A DNA stretch of 64,000 nt, taken from positions 62,001 through 126,000 of the forward strand of contig URMS01000007.1 of the NCBI GenBank assembly GCA_900548975.1. Reading direction: 5' to 3'. The notes below the pieces were generated by a model that saw only the letters and a list, made by a program, of their open reading frames with translations, was not told the DNA's origin and did not search any database. A program made the position numbers and the translations under genes. The stretch comes from an uncultured Porphyromonadaceae bacterium. Its GTDB lineage: Bacteria; Bacteroidota; Bacteroidia; Bacteroidales; Muribaculaceae. Positions 31,187-41,105 of the stretch are shown one piece after another. Positions within the stretch are counted from its first letter, which is position 1, and each line of letters opens with the position of its first letter.

Positions 31187-32713
31187 ATGGAACAGCCGAC
31201 CACACGCCGCTCTGCCGACTGCCGCTATCTGATACCCATGATTCTGACGGGTATCATCGGGTTTCTGTTCGCATACTGTTCCAACTGGTTTGCCGATGCC
31301 ATTGAGTACAAGTATATCCATCCGGTAGGCGATTACGAGTTCCAGTCGGATACTGTAGGCAGTCTGGCAGATATATGGGAGTCGCAGTGCAACCACTATT
31401 TCGGCACCAACGGCCGATTTGTGGTTCATTTTATCGTGCAGATATTCTGCGGACTGGTCGGAAAGGTGTGGTTTGCCCTCTTCAACGGACTTATCTGGTT
31501 CCTGCTGCCGTATCTCGTGGTGCGCTTTGCTACCCGGGGCTCGAAATCGCTCTCTGTGTCGGTGAGCGCCTGCGCCCTTATCCTGATAATGCTGCTTCAG
31601 GTGCGGATCGATCCGCCATTTCAGATCAACTATGCCTGGACTGCCACCGCGATTGTCGGCTGGCTCATGATATTTTTCAGCGGTCGCAGCTATTCGGCAT
31701 GGATGCTGATATTTATAGGAATCTACAGCTTCCTCTGTGGCGAGTGCAACGAGAGTTTCTCCATCCCCATATGCTTTGCCATGGCGGCGTATGCCCTGCG
31801 TCGCCGTTTCCGCCTCACGCCGGCCCAGTGGGTGGCTGCGGTAACATTCGGTATAGCAGCGATAATACTGGTGGCAGCGCCGGGCAACTGGCTACGTCTT
31901 GGCGAGGTTTCCTATGCCACCCGTCATACTCTCGGAACTTACTATTTTTTTATTCCGGCATTGTTTGTGCCTGCATTGTGTGCCTGCGTAGCGTGGTCGC
32001 GCCGGCATTCAGCCGAAATAGCGTTTACGCCCGAAGTCCTGTTTTTGGTGGTGCTGGTAGCGGTTAATTATTCACTCGGCACAGTCACCGGCTATCAGTG
32101 GGGTGCGCGTATGGTGTTTATGGCCAATCTGTGCATTGTTATGGCCGCACTGGCTCTTGTCGCGAAAAAACATCTCTCGGTTGTGGCGAACGCCGTGCTT
32201 GTGCTTATTGCTTTGGTATCGGTGGCATGGCATGCGGTGGATACAAAGAAATTCAACGATACCGACAACCGTATCTACGAAACTTACGCGGCGTCGGCCG
32301 ACGGTGTTGTCTATCTGCCCGACACTGTTTTTTCCGAGCATATATGGTGGGTCAGGAACGCTCACCAGGGCCATGTGCTCGAGTCGCGTCTGCGCACTCC
32401 GGGTTTGGCGGATATTAAAATCCGCCCCGAGGCACTGCGAAACATCCCTGCCGATGCCGATACCAATGTAATTGTCGAAGTCGCTCCGCAGGCGTGGCTT
32501 ATGGTGCAGTCGAAGAAGCATCCCGCAAGATTTATCCTTCATAAGAAGATACTCCCCGGAACGGTAGCTCGTCATATGGCCGACCGCGAGATTGATTTCA
32601 GTATACCGCGCGATGTAGTTTTCGAGGAAAACGACATGCAGTGGATAGGCTTTTACCGCAATATATGGCCTCTTACAGCTACGGAAATGGAAATGACAGA
32701 AAACAGACAGTGA
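31187..32713 (+). CDS. polytopic membrane protein (DUF6056-like)
   Basis: A 508-residue protein with some eleven hydrophobic segments between about 18 and 375 and a soluble C-terminal 130 residues. The extramembrane loop after the first segment contains GDYEFQSDTV and a conserved-looking NHYFGTNGRFVVHFIVQ, a pattern I associate with DUF6056 proteins and GT-C-like glucosyltransferases, but I am not certain. It lies between birA (1 base gap) and a GT2 gene (TGATG overlap) so a role in surface glycan assembly is plausible. No catalytic residues can be named. Confidence 0.7.
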   Translation: MEQPTTRRSADCRYLIPMILTGIIGFLFAYCSNWFADAIEYKYIHPVGDYEFQSDTVGSLADIWESQCNHYFGTNGRFVVHFIVQIFCGLVGKVWFALFNGLIWFLLPYLVVRFATRGSKSLSVSVSACALILIMLLQVRIDPPFQINYAWTATAIVGWLMIFFSGRSYSAWMLIFIGIYSFLCGECNESFSIPICFAMAAYALRRRFRLTPAQWVAAVTFGIAAIILVAAPGNWLRLGEVSYATRHTLGTYYFFIPALFVPALCACVAWSRRHSAEIAFTPEVLFLVVLVAVNYSLGTVTGYQWGARMVFMANLCIVMAALALVAKKHLSVVANAVLVLIALVSVAWHAVDTKKFNDTDNRIYETYAASADGVVYLPDTVFSEHIWWVRNAHQGHVLESRLRTPGLADIKIRPEALRNIPADADTNVIVEVAPQAWLMVQSKKHPARFILHKKILPGTVARHMADREIDFSIPRDVVFEENDMQWIGFYRNIWPLTATEMEMTENRQ

Positions 32714-33708
32714 TGGAGCCTAAGGTATCGGTAATAGTATGCACTTATAATCACGAGGACACCGTCGGTGCCGCTCTCGACTCCATACTGGCCCAGCGCA
32801 CCGATTTCGACTTCGAGATTGTGGTGTCCGATGACTGTTCCGCCGACGGCACCGCCGACATAGTGCGCTCATATGCCGCACGCTATCCCGACCGAGTGCG
32901 GGCCATTTTCAATGCCGAAAACAAGGGTGTGGCCGACAACTACTTCGACACGCTCTACGAATGCCGTGGCCGCTACATAGCCGACCTCGCCGGCGACGAT
33001 GTGTGGACCGATACCGGTAAACTCGCACGTCAGGCGGCGCTGATGGACTCCGATCCGTCGATAGTGCTGTGTCATGGCGCATGGTGTTTCCTGCATCCAG
33101 ACGGAAGCATGAGCGAGCCGAGCGGCTATGCCAAGCCGGCGTCGGCCGGCGTTGTCGAGGCCGGCGAAGCGGTGCCGCTGCTCCTGCAGCACCGCCGAAG
33201 CGAGTTTTTCATACATCTGTGCACTTCGATGTACCGTCGTGATACCGCGATAGCGCTCACGCAGAAATACTCCGAGTTTTTCTATGGCCGCGACCTCCCT
33301 TGCGAGGACCTGCAGCTCGAAGTGCTTATGGCCGCCAACGGCCGCATAGCCTACGACCCTGCGCCTGTGCTTGCCTACCGCGTGGGGCACGACAGCGTGT
33401 CATCGCCTGTCAATATGGCTAAAAATGCCGTTTTCACGGCGCGTATAGTGGCCCTGACCCTGCGCCTTGCCGACGAGCTGTGTGCCGACAAGAGCGCGCT
33501 CGCGCCGTATTTCGACGGTGCCATGACCTATGCCGCTTCGCGTGCCTTGATATCGGGGTCGGCGCAGGCGGCCGCCGAATGCAGCCGCACGGCCTCTCTC
33601 CTGGCCCCGCACCGTCTTCCGGCAAAGGTGAGAGTCGCTTTGGCCTTGATGCGGAGCCGCTTCACCCATACTGTATCCCGTTTTGCCTACAAACTGATCC
33701 CACGATGA
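32713..33708 (+). CDS. GT2 family glycosyltransferase
   Basis: A 331-residue soluble or peripheral family 2 glycosyltransferase. The GT-A nucleotide-sugar fold is clear: KVSVIVCTYNHEDTVGAAL (4-22), VVSDDCSADGTAD, and AGDDVW as the metal-binding DxD equivalent. The start is set by the TGATG overlap with the previous stop, and its own end overlaps the next start as ATGA. Acceptor and donor are unknown; together with its neighbours it probably adds sugars to a cell-surface polymer. Confidence 0.9.
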   Translation: MEPKVSVIVCTYNHEDTVGAALDSILAQRTDFDFEIVVSDDCSADGTADIVRSYAARYPDRVRAIFNAENKGVADNYFDTLYECRGRYIADLAGDDVWTDTGKLARQAALMDSDPSIVLCHGAWCFLHPDGSMSEPSGYAKPASAGVVEAGEAVPLLLQHRRSEFFIHLCTSMYRRDTAIALTQKYSEFFYGRDLPCEDLQLEVLMAANGRIAYDPAPVLAYRVGHDSVSSPVNMAKNAVFTARIVALTLRLADELCADKSALAPYFDGAMTYAASRALISGSAQAAAECSRTASLLAPHRLPAKVRVALALMRSRFTHTVSRFAYKLIPR

Positions 33709-34628
33709 TAAAAACCGCCATACGTCGATTCAAGGCGCTGTTTACCAGGGTTCACGAGCTGCATAATTCGCTCGATGCATTTCCCTATTACTTCAGGCGC
33801 GCCGAATACGAAAAAATAATCTTCGGCGACGCCGGCAGTGGCGTCACTGACCGCGATTATTGCGGCCGGCCCGTTGTGGTGTCGCTCACCAGCTATGGGC
33901 GGCGGCTCATCGACGTTTGCTTCACCATCGAGAGCATCATGCAGCAGTCGTGGCGACCGAACCGCATAGTGCTGTGGCTCGCTCCCGACGATATGGCGCG
34001 GCCGCTGCCCGAAGCGCTTGTGCGTCAGCAGGCCCGCGGTCTGGAGATACGCCGCACCCCCGATATTCGCAGCTATAAAAAACTGTTGCCGGCTCTTGAA
34101 GCCATGCCCGACGCCTGCATTGTCACTGTCGACGACGATATGATCTACGACTTCGATCTGCTCGAGCGTCTTATAAAGGGTCATATTGCCAATCCTCATG
34201 CCATAGTAAGTACCAAAACCTATCGTGTGGCCTTCGACCGTCGTAACCGTCTTTTGCCATATCGGAAGTGGGACCGGAGCAATGACGGACCCGGCGAAAG
34301 AAGTGCCGCCCTTTTTGTGCTCGGCGGAGCCGGCACACTCTATCCCCCCGGCAGCCTTGCGCCGGAGGTCGCCGATACAGCTCTGTGCATGAAGCTTTCA
34401 CCCGGCGCCGACGATGTATGGTTCAATATCATGGCGCGGCGCCAGGGCACGCCGGTTGTCAAGATACCGGTGCGTCACCCCGAAGCGAAGGAATACATCG
34501 ACAACCGCAACATGCTCGATACCGGCCTCGCTCGGCAGAATGTCGACAACAACGCCAACGACCGGCAGCTCGCCGCCGTGCTCGCTCATTTCAATCTTGA
34601 TCCTTATTCACTTTTCATGAAAAAATAA
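33705..34628 (+). CDS. glycosyltransferase-like protein with DDD motif
   Basis: A 307-residue protein without signal or membrane segments. It contains RPVVVSLTSYGRRL (about 50-63), FTIESIMQQSWRPNRIVLWL, SYKKLLPALE and ACIVTVDDDMIYDFDLLE (about 140-157), which fit a GT-A-type glycosyltransferase with a DxD metal site. I do not recognise a more specific family. It overlaps the GT2 gene by ATGA and is followed by the GH97 gene after 3 bases, so it belongs to the same unit. Confidence 0.75.
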   Translation: MIKTAIRRFKALFTRVHELHNSLDAFPYYFRRAEYEKIIFGDAGSGVTDRDYCGRPVVVSLTSYGRRLIDVCFTIESIMQQSWRPNRIVLWLAPDDMARPLPEALVRQQARGLEIRRTPDIRSYKKLLPALEAMPDACIVTVDDDMIYDFDLLERLIKGHIANPHAIVSTKTYRVAFDRRNRLLPYRKWDRSNDGPGERSAALFVLGGAGTLYPPGSLAPEVADTALCMKLSPGADDVWFNIMARRQGTPVVKIPVRHPEAKEYIDNRNMLDTGLARQNVDNNANDRQLAAVLAHFNLDPYSLFMKK

Positions 34629-34631
34629 CCA

Positions 34632-36560
34632 ATGAACCGATTCACATTACTGTCTGCCGCCTTTGCAGCGGGAGCTTTGTCGGCCGCCGCTGTCACCGTC
34701 GACAGCCCCGACGGCCGTCTGCGCCTCACCATCGACGCGGGTGGCGCTACGCCTCTCTATTCCATAAACTACGACGGCAAGGCCATTGTCGAGCCTTCGC
34801 CTCTGGGATTCGATACCAACATCGGCAATTTCTCGAAAGGTTTTCGCATTGTATCGGAGAAAGTCGACACCGTGCACCGTGTGTTCTCGCAGGATAAAAT
34901 CAAGAAAAAGAACATCGACTACAAGGCCACGCGCCTTACCGTAGGCTTCGCCGGCCCCGACAAGCACCGCTTCTCCATGGAGTGGGAAGTTGCCGACAAC
35001 GATGTGGCTTTCCGCTATCTCATTCCCGCTCAGGGCGACACCCGCGCTCTGGTGATAGAGAAGGAGGCTACCGGATATCGCTTTCCATCGCAGTCTACTG
35101 CTTTTGTCACATCGCAGAGCGACCCGATGATAGGCTGGAAGCGCACCAAGCCCAGCTATGAGGAATATTATGCCGTCGATGCGCCCCTCGATTCTGCTTC
35201 GACCTACGGCCACGGCTATACTTTCCCGGCGCTGTTCCGTATCGGCGGGGATGGCTGGGCGCTGCTGTCGGAAAGTGGTGTCGACGGTTACTACTGCGCT
35301 TCGCATCTCAGCGACTACGACAACGGCCTCTACACCATAGCATACCCCATGCCGGGCGAAAACAACGGCAACGGCTCGGCCTCGGCGGCAATAGCGCTCC
35401 CCGGCAAGACGCCCTGGCGCACCATTACGGTCGGCGCCGGTCTCGCTCCCATTGTCGAGACCACAGCCCCCTGGAATGTTGTTGAGCCGCGCTATACCCT
35501 CGACCGTCCGGCTCAGACCGGACGTGGCACATGGAGCTGGCTGCTGTGGCAGGACAACTCTATCAACGACAAGGACCAGCGAGCTTTCATCGATTTCGCA
35601 TCAGAGATGGGCTATGAAAATGTGCTTATCGACAACTGGTGGGACAACAACATCGGCCGCAAGGGCATGGAGGATCTTATTGCTTATGCACATTCGAAGG
35701 GTGTGAATCCCATTCTGTGGTATTCGTCGAGCGGATACTGGAACGATATCGAGCAAAGTCCTGTCAACCACATGGATCGCCCGATAGTCCGCAAGAAAGA
35801 GATGAAATGGATGCGTGACAACGGCATACGTTCGATTAAGGTCGACTTTTTCGGTGGCGACAAGCAGGAAACGATGCGGCTCTATGAAGACATCCTCAGC
35901 GATGCCGCCGACTATGGCATAGACGTTGTTTTCCATGGCTGCACGCTGCCGCGCGGATGGGAGCGCATGTACCCCAACTTTGTCGGCAGTGAGGCTGTGC
36001 TTGCTTCCGAGAACCTTGTATTCGGTCAGGATTTCTGCGACAAGGAGGCTCTTCATGCCACCCTGCATCCTTTTATCCGCAATTCGGTTGCCATTATGGA
36101 GTACGGCGGAACGGTGCTCAACAAGCGTCTCAACCGCGGCAACGACGGCGGCACACGCCGTGTTACCGGCGATGCATTCCAGCTCGCAACTTCGATACTT
36201 TTCCAGAATCCGGTGCAGAATTTCGCTTTGGCACCCAACAACCTCACCGATGCTCCTGCCGAAGCTATCGACTTTATGAAGGCCGTGCCGACCACATGGG
36301 ACGACACCCGCTTTATCGATGGTTACCCCGGCCGGTATGTGGTGCTTGCCCGCTGCAACAAGGGCCGCTGGTATATAGCCGGCGTCAATGCCACCGACAA
36401 GCCTCTCAAACTGCGTCCCGACCTTGCGCCTCTCGGACTCGAAGGTAAAACAGCTGAGCTCTACGTCGACGCTCCCGGCCTCAAATTCACCAAAACACTC
36501 TACAAACCCAAATCCACAATCGAAGTCGCTCCCAACGGCGGTTTCGTCCTGGTCTTCTGA
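34632..36560 (+). CDS. glycoside hydrolase family 97 protein (retaining alpha-glycosidase type)
   Basis: A 642-residue exported enzyme with a short signal peptide (residues 1-20). The N-terminal beta-super-sandwich (about 22-285: DSPDGRLRLTIDAGG, SPLGFDT), the (beta/alpha)8 barrel (about 290-560: WLLWQDNSINDKDQRAFIDFA) and C-terminal beta domain are all present. IKVDFFGGDKQ places an Asp405 where retaining GH97 enzymes such as the Bacteroides alpha-galactosidase have their nucleophile, rather than the inverting SusB pattern. It probably cleaves alpha-galactosides or glucosides in the periplasm or on the surface. The gene starts 3 bases after the glycosyltransferase. Confidence 0.92.
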   Translation: MNRFTLLSAAFAAGALSAAAVTVDSPDGRLRLTIDAGGATPLYSINYDGKAIVEPSPLGFDTNIGNFSKGFRIVSEKVDTVHRVFSQDKIKKKNIDYKATRLTVGFAGPDKHRFSMEWEVADNDVAFRYLIPAQGDTRALVIEKEATGYRFPSQSTAFVTSQSDPMIGWKRTKPSYEEYYAVDAPLDSASTYGHGYTFPALFRIGGDGWALLSESGVDGYYCASHLSDYDNGLYTIAYPMPGENNGNGSASAAIALPGKTPWRTITVGAGLAPIVETTAPWNVVEPRYTLDRPAQTGRGTWSWLLWQDNSINDKDQRAFIDFASEMGYENVLIDNWWDNNIGRKGMEDLIAYAHSKGVNPILWYSSSGYWNDIEQSPVNHMDRPIVRKKEMKWMRDNGIRSIKVDFFGGDKQETMRLYEDILSDAADYGIDVVFHGCTLPRGWERMYPNFVGSEAVLASENLVFGQDFCDKEALHATLHPFIRNSVAIMEYGGTVLNKRLNRGNDGGTRRVTGDAFQLATSILFQNPVQNFALAPNNLTDAPAEAIDFMKAVPTTWDDTRFIDGYPGRYVVLARCNKGRWYIAGVNATDKPLKLRPDLAPLGLEGKTAELYVDAPGLKFTKTLYKPKSTIEVAPNGGFVLVF

Positions 36561-36574
36561 ACGCCGGGCGCAAG

Positions 36575-36684
36575 CACCCGCGGTGAGCGGGTGCCTGGAC
36601 AATAGCGCAGGGTGGAGCGAAGCGAGACCCTGCGATTGGTCACCTTCTCAAGAAACTAAAACCCGCGAGAGCGGGTTGCGAGAC
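36575..36684. repeat. REP-like palindromic element, copy 3
   Basis: CACCCGCGGTGAGCGGGTG (36575-36593), core CGCAGGGT...ACCCTGCG (36606-36634), and ACCCGCGAGAGCGGGTTGCGAGAC (36661-36684). Same orientation as copy 1 and, like it, just after a glycoside hydrolase gene. Confidence 0.8.
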
Positions 36685-36701
36685 AACTACATTCTCTATA
36701 A

Positions 36702-36742
36702 AATGAAGCCTAACTCCTGTGCGACAGACGTTAGGCTTCATT
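36702..36742. terminator. bidirectional hairpin between GH97 and GH106
   Basis: AATGAAGCCTAA (36702-36713) is perfectly complementary to TTAGGCTTCATT (36731-36742), flanked by A/T-rich sequence on both sides. It lies between convergent genes. Confidence 0.7.
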
Positions 36743-36773
36743 ATAATTATGTAATGATTGTTTGCCGGAACTA

Positions 36774-39700
36774 TCAATAAACTATTTTGACGGGGGAGAG
36801 GAGGCCGGTTGGCTGAAGGTCCGACTGTGGCGAAGGGCTGCGGAGATTCCATGTTTTGCGTTGGTCGGCGGGGAGGCCGGCGTCGTAGACAAGGCGGTTG
36901 AACCATGTGCCGGTTACCTTTATCGACAGTTCGTTGGTGCCTTCTCGCAGATACTTGGATATGTCGGTGGTGTAGGGTTCGCACCAGAGTATGCCTGCTG
37001 ACTGGCCGTTGACGGTGATATCGGCAATGTCGGCCACACGGCCCAGATCGAGGGTATAGCTTGTGCCGGGCCTGAGGTCTTTTATGTCGAAAGTGGTTGT
37101 GTATGTGGCTGTGCCTGCAAAGGCGCGGGCCTCGGCGCCGAGCGTGTCGATGTCGCACCAGGGCTTGAGTTCGTCGAGGTTTATGCTTTCGGGTGCGCCC
37201 CAGCCTGCGGGGAATGAAAGCGTCCATGGGCGGTCGAGGTCGATGGATGCCGTTGCGTTGCGGTGTGTGGGCTGCCCTGTCGGTTTGTCGGTGAAGACTA
37301 CAAAGCATGAGCCGGCTGCCGGCAGGTCGAGTTTCACCCGCGTGCGGCCGTCGGCCTTCTCATATTCGGGTACGGTGACCGATCCGTCGACGGCGCTCCA
37401 TATCTGCGGATAACCGTTGTTGCGGAAATCGGCTGTAGCCTTATAAGCACTTCCCTTCGGGGCTGCTACGAAGTACCAGTCGGCATCGTCATCGCGGAAA
37501 TGCGACCACATGGCATCGCCGCCGGTCATGTCGGGAGCTATCCCGCAGAGTTTCAGCGCATCTTCGATGGATGTGCCCGAGATTACCCGGCCGTTGCCTA
37601 CCAGGCGTACTCCATTTTTGCCGTTCCACAGTTGCTTTACGGCTTTTTCGAGGCGCTTGGCGGCTTTCTTTCCGCCGGTTAGAGTGGAGATTCCCTCGGG
37701 AGCGTTGCCTACAATAGTTGCGCCGTCGCGGACAAGGCGGTCAAGTGCCTCGACGGTCTCGGGCAGCATGCGACGGTTTTCGGGTATCCAGATCAGGGCA
37801 TAGCTTATGCCTTCGGGGGTGACGATGCGGCCGTCGGCAACACTGAGACGGTGTACGAGCACATCGGGGTTACAGTAATCGTATTTGTATCCGGCAGGGA
37901 ACGGAGCGTTTTGGTCGGGCTTGTGGTCCATTTCGTCGCCGAGATACCACAGTACGTCCGATACCGGGCGGCCGGTTTCCATCATATAGCTGCAGCGGGC
38001 AAGATAGTCGGTGAAGCAGTGCATATAGGGCCACCATGTCTGTCCGCGCAGGAACGGAGTGCCTATGCCCTGGCCGCCGAACGAGGTGCCCGGAGGCAGA
38101 AAGCCTACCTGTGGATTGTGGGTGTAGGTGTGGAACACGAGGTGCGACACGCCCTCGGCCATGTTGGCGTCGGCGACCGATTTCAGGTATTCGAATTTCT
38201 CCTTCCATGTCACGGCGAACGAGGTGAACGCCTCGGCGGCCACGCGCTTCTTGCCGTATATGCGGGCGGCGGAGGCGGTAGGCTTTATCGGCTTGAAGTT
38301 GACGGAGCCGACATAGTTGTCGCCCATAGGCTGCCAGAACTCGCACATGGGCACGTCGGCATATTTGAAGTATTCGAGTATATCGCCGGGAACGACGTCG
38401 CCTATGGCTGTCTCGTAGGTTATGGTCATGCCGCGGTCGTGGGCCTGAGCGGCCATGTTGCCGTAGAAATTTTCGACGGTGAGGCCGTTGATGGTCCGGC
38501 GCCAGTCGCGCAGGAAGCGTGTGGTGGTCTCGTGGTCGGCTACTACGTATCCGAATATTGCAGGCAGCCATTTGCGGAGCTCGTAGCCCGTGGCTGATGC
38601 GAATTCCTGTTCCATGTCGGTGGTCCAGGTCTGTGTGGCGCATTCCCAGCTGTCCATGAGCATGCCTTTGAGCAGGGTGCCGGCAGGTCCGTCAGGAGCC
38701 GACAAACGGCCGATATAGTTGTCGAAATGCACCTTCGAACCGTTGCGGGAAAGTTTGTCGCATTCCCAGCCGGTACCCTCGACCGGCGCGGGACCGTTGC
38801 GGCGTCCGGTATTGATGTGGCCTATGCGCATCACCGTCCATCGGCCGGCCGGTGCTTTCCATGTCAGATTGCCGTCGGCGTCGGTCATGGATGTTATGTC
38901 GATGATTCGGTCGGCGTCTACGAATGCTTTTTCCGACTGGTGCGGGCTTGCAGCTGTGCGCTCTATGGCCCGAAGCGACAGACCGGCCTCGGCCTCCCAG
39001 TTGTTCTTGCGGGCCGCCGTCGATATGCGCAGGCGGTCGAAACGTGCGTCGTGGGCATTTTTTATCTCGATGGTATAGACCGAGCCTTTATGTTCGTCGA
39101 GAGCGAGGGTGACCGGATGTTCGTCCTGCCAGGCGCCCTGAGGTATGTCGGCGTCGAGAACGGTCTTGCCGTCGGATTTTACCGCTATGTGCACGCCCGG
39201 CTCGTAGCACCAGCCGTGATTCATGCTTTCGACGCAGGGCAGCTCTATGGACCGCAACGTTACAGGATGTTCGAAAGTCACATCCATGCGGTATGGAGTA
39301 TCGGATGGTGCAAAGTTATAGCCTTTGTGAACTCCGCTAAGCCATTCCTGCCAGGGTGCATCGGTATCATTTGTGAATGTTATACTGAATCGGGGCAGCT
39401 CACCGGCTTCCGGTGTAGGAAAGGCAAGCACGGCGATGTCGCGGTAGTCGCGCCAGTCCTCCGACGAAGGTTTTGGCTTGGGGAGCGATATATTCTGTAT
39501 AGTGCCGTTGCCGGTGACGTCGACAGTGCTCATCACAGCCTGGCGCATGGCGTTTTCCGGTTTTATCCACGGACCGCCGGCCATGGCCCAGCCTGGACAG
39601 TTCTGCATGGTGAACCGCAGCCCCAGACGCTCGCACTCGGCGGCGGCGTGGTGCACGGCGTCGTCCCACTTCGGGTCGAGGCATTTGATAGGGTCGGTGA

Positions 39701-39941
39701 CGCCGGGCCACACATTGTCGTTGAAATGGCCGTGGAAAAGCTGCACGCCCGAGAAGCCGGCGGCTGCGATAGCCTCGAGATCGGCGGTGATGCCTTCTTT
39801 CGACACATTTCCGCTGATGAAGTGGAACCATGTCTGCGGATGGTTGTCGGCAGGCGGATTCTGGAAATTATCGTGGGTCAGTGCGGTTGCCGGAAGCACG
39901 GAGGCCGCCAGCATGGCCGCAAAAAGATTCAAGGTTTTCAT
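36774..39941 (-). CDS. glycoside hydrolase family 106 alpha-L-rhamnosidase
   Basis: A 1055-residue exported enzyme. The ATG at 39941 begins a signal peptide (MKTLNLFAAMLAASVLPATA); the frame extends upstream without a signal-like start, so this is the preferred beginning. The GH106 N-terminal signature follows (FQNPPADNHPQTWFHFISGN, ADLEAIAAAGFSGVQLF), then PGWAMAGGPWI, the catalytic barrel, and a C-terminal galactose-binding-like module (ADITVNGQSAGILWCEPY). GH106 enzymes invert alpha-L-rhamnosyl bonds in pectins such as rhamnogalacturonan II or in glycosides. Together with GH78 at 9509 it points to rhamnose-rich substrates. Confidence 0.92.
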   Translation of the reverse strand: MKTLNLFAAMLAASVLPATALTHDNFQNPPADNHPQTWFHFISGNVSKEGITADLEAIAAAGFSGVQLFHGHFNDNVWPGVTDPIKCLDPKWDDAVHHAAAECERLGLRFTMQNCPGWAMAGGPWIKPENAMRQAVMSTVDVTGNGTIQNISLPKPKPSSEDWRDYRDIAVLAFPTPEAGELPRFSITFTNDTDAPWQEWLSGVHKGYNFAPSDTPYRMDVTFEHPVTLRSIELPCVESMNHGWCYEPGVHIAVKSDGKTVLDADIPQGAWQDEHPVTLALDEHKGSVYTIEIKNAHDARFDRLRISTAARKNNWEAEAGLSLRAIERTAASPHQSEKAFVDADRIIDITSMTDADGNLTWKAPAGRWTVMRIGHINTGRRNGPAPVEGTGWECDKLSRNGSKVHFDNYIGRLSAPDGPAGTLLKGMLMDSWECATQTWTTDMEQEFASATGYELRKWLPAIFGYVVADHETTTRFLRDWRRTINGLTVENFYGNMAAQAHDRGMTITYETAIGDVVPGDILEYFKYADVPMCEFWQPMGDNYVGSVNFKPIKPTASAARIYGKKRVAAEAFTSFAVTWKEKFEYLKSVADANMAEGVSHLVFHTYTHNPQVGFLPPGTSFGGQGIGTPFLRGQTWWPYMHCFTDYLARCSYMMETGRPVSDVLWYLGDEMDHKPDQNAPFPAGYKYDYCNPDVLVHRLSVADGRIVTPEGISYALIWIPENRRMLPETVEALDRLVRDGATIVGNAPEGISTLTGGKKAAKRLEKAVKQLWNGKNGVRLVGNGRVISGTSIEDALKLCGIAPDMTGGDAMWSHFRDDDADWYFVAAPKGSAYKATADFRNNGYPQIWSAVDGSVTVPEYEKADGRTRVKLDLPAAGSCFVVFTDKPTGQPTHRNATASIDLDRPWTLSFPAGWGAPESINLDELKPWCDIDTLGAEARAFAGTATYTTTFDIKDLRPGTSYTLDLGRVADIADITVNGQSAGILWCEPYTTDISKYLREGTNELSIKVTGTWFNRLVYDAGLPADQRKTWNLRSPSPQSDLQPTGLLSPVKIVY

Positions 39942-39961
39942 ATCTGCATATTGATGATGCG

Positions 39962-39969
39962 CAAAAGTA
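39962..39969 (-). promoter_or_regulatory. putative -7 box for GH106
   Basis: TACTTTTG on the minus strand, 20 bases before the ATG at 39941. No convincing -33. Confidence 0.45.
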
Positions 39970-40076
39970 CGCAAATAAGCTGCCCCCGCTGTCCTCATCC
40001 CTGCCAAAATAGGAAAAACCTCCGCGGTTACCTGTCGTAAAGGACTTCTGAAATTTTGCAACTGATGTTAAATTCG

Positions 40077-41105
40077 TCAATATTTTGAAACAGACCTGAA
40101 GCGTTTCTGCAACTGCTCCAGACGCTCGATTAGAATATCAAACGACAGTTTTTCTCCATAGATCATGGAGTCCTTCATTACTTCATAGTCCATACGCATC
40201 ATATCGCGTAAGATACCGGTAGGACAAAATGAGATGGTAGAAGGATTGTTAAGTTCGTAGTCTACAGCACCGACGTGATAGAATCGTTTGCGATGTGCGA
40301 TGATTTCCTGATACAGGTTCATATTCGCGAGCGCCTCTGCTGCAAATGGAGTGTCCATCAATTTCTCTAAATCATAGAGATGCCTGCTCATTCGTTCGGT
40401 TCGAGGATTGTGTCGCTGATATTCTTCGTTGAGCAGAAAGGCTTTTTCAAGGAATGTGCGTGTAGGAGTTATAGTCGGAATATAGGCTACGGTTTCATCA
40501 TCAATCATAGGAAAAGCATCTCCGACGAGCGTTGAGATACGCTTGACTTCAAATGGCTCTTTCATTGAAAGACAACTAATCTCAATCTTGACGACAGGGC
40601 GTACATACGCATCGGAATTGACTTTGACGGGATAATGAATCTCAATTACTACCGGATCGCTGTCGTGGTCGATTGGTGTTCCGTCTTTTTTTGTTGCAAC
40701 CGGCACTACCAGACATTCTGTTAATCCGCAGTCAATAAGTTTCGTCTTCAAGTTTTCGGTAAACTCACCGAGGACATAATCACGATTGGTTATTCGCAGA
40801 TTTTTGACTTGATTGTTGGTTGTGCCTTTGGCGCACTCTTTACCAAGTTCGTTAAGATAAAAATCGCGGTGAAGTGCTATGTCTATATCTTCAGAGAAGC
40901 GATCTATCAGATTCCAGCCTTTACTTAAACTTGTGCCCCCCTTAAAAAGCATATATTTTGCTGGAGGAAGAGAAAACAATACTTTTAGTATGGCGGTTAC
41001 CCACCAGTCTTTTTCGACAGCACCCTGACTGATACCTTTGCTTTCTGCAAGAGAGAATGAGGTATATTGAATCTCATCGGTTACGGCGTCAATCCACTTG
41101 CTCAT
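40077..41105 (-). CDS. AbiEii/AbiGii-family nucleotidyltransferase toxin
   Basis: A 342-residue nucleotidyltransferase-fold toxin. FKGGTSLSK (about 54-62) is the family GS-type motif and RFSEDIDIAL (69-78) holds Asp73 and Asp75, the metal-binding pair. AbiEii-type toxins transfer nucleotides to cell targets such as tRNA and cause growth arrest during phage infection. Its ATG lies 17 bases inside the end of the upstream antitoxin-like gene. The pair is AT-rich compared with the surrounding genes, which suggests horizontal acquisition. Confidence 0.9.
   Translation of the reverse strand: MSKWIDAVTDEIQYTSFSLAESKGISQGAVEKDWWVTAILKVLFSLPPAKYMLFKGGTSLSKGWNLIDRFSEDIDIALHRDFYLNELGKECAKGTTNNQVKNLRITNRDYVLGEFTENLKTKLIDCGLTECLVVPVATKKDGTPIDHDSDPVVIEIHYPVKVNSDAYVRPVVKIEISCLSMKEPFEVKRISTLVGDAFPMIDDETVAYIPTITPTRTFLEKAFLLNEEYQRHNPRTERMSRHLYDLEKLMDTPFAAEALANMNLYQEIIAHRKRFYHVGAVDYELNNPSTISFCPTGILRDMMRMDYEVMKDSMIYGEKLSFDILIERLEQLQKRFRSVSKY

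Noticed and set aside
38727..40040. 437-codon open frame antisense to GH106
   Set aside because: Shadow of the GH106 frame, without signal or family resemblance.
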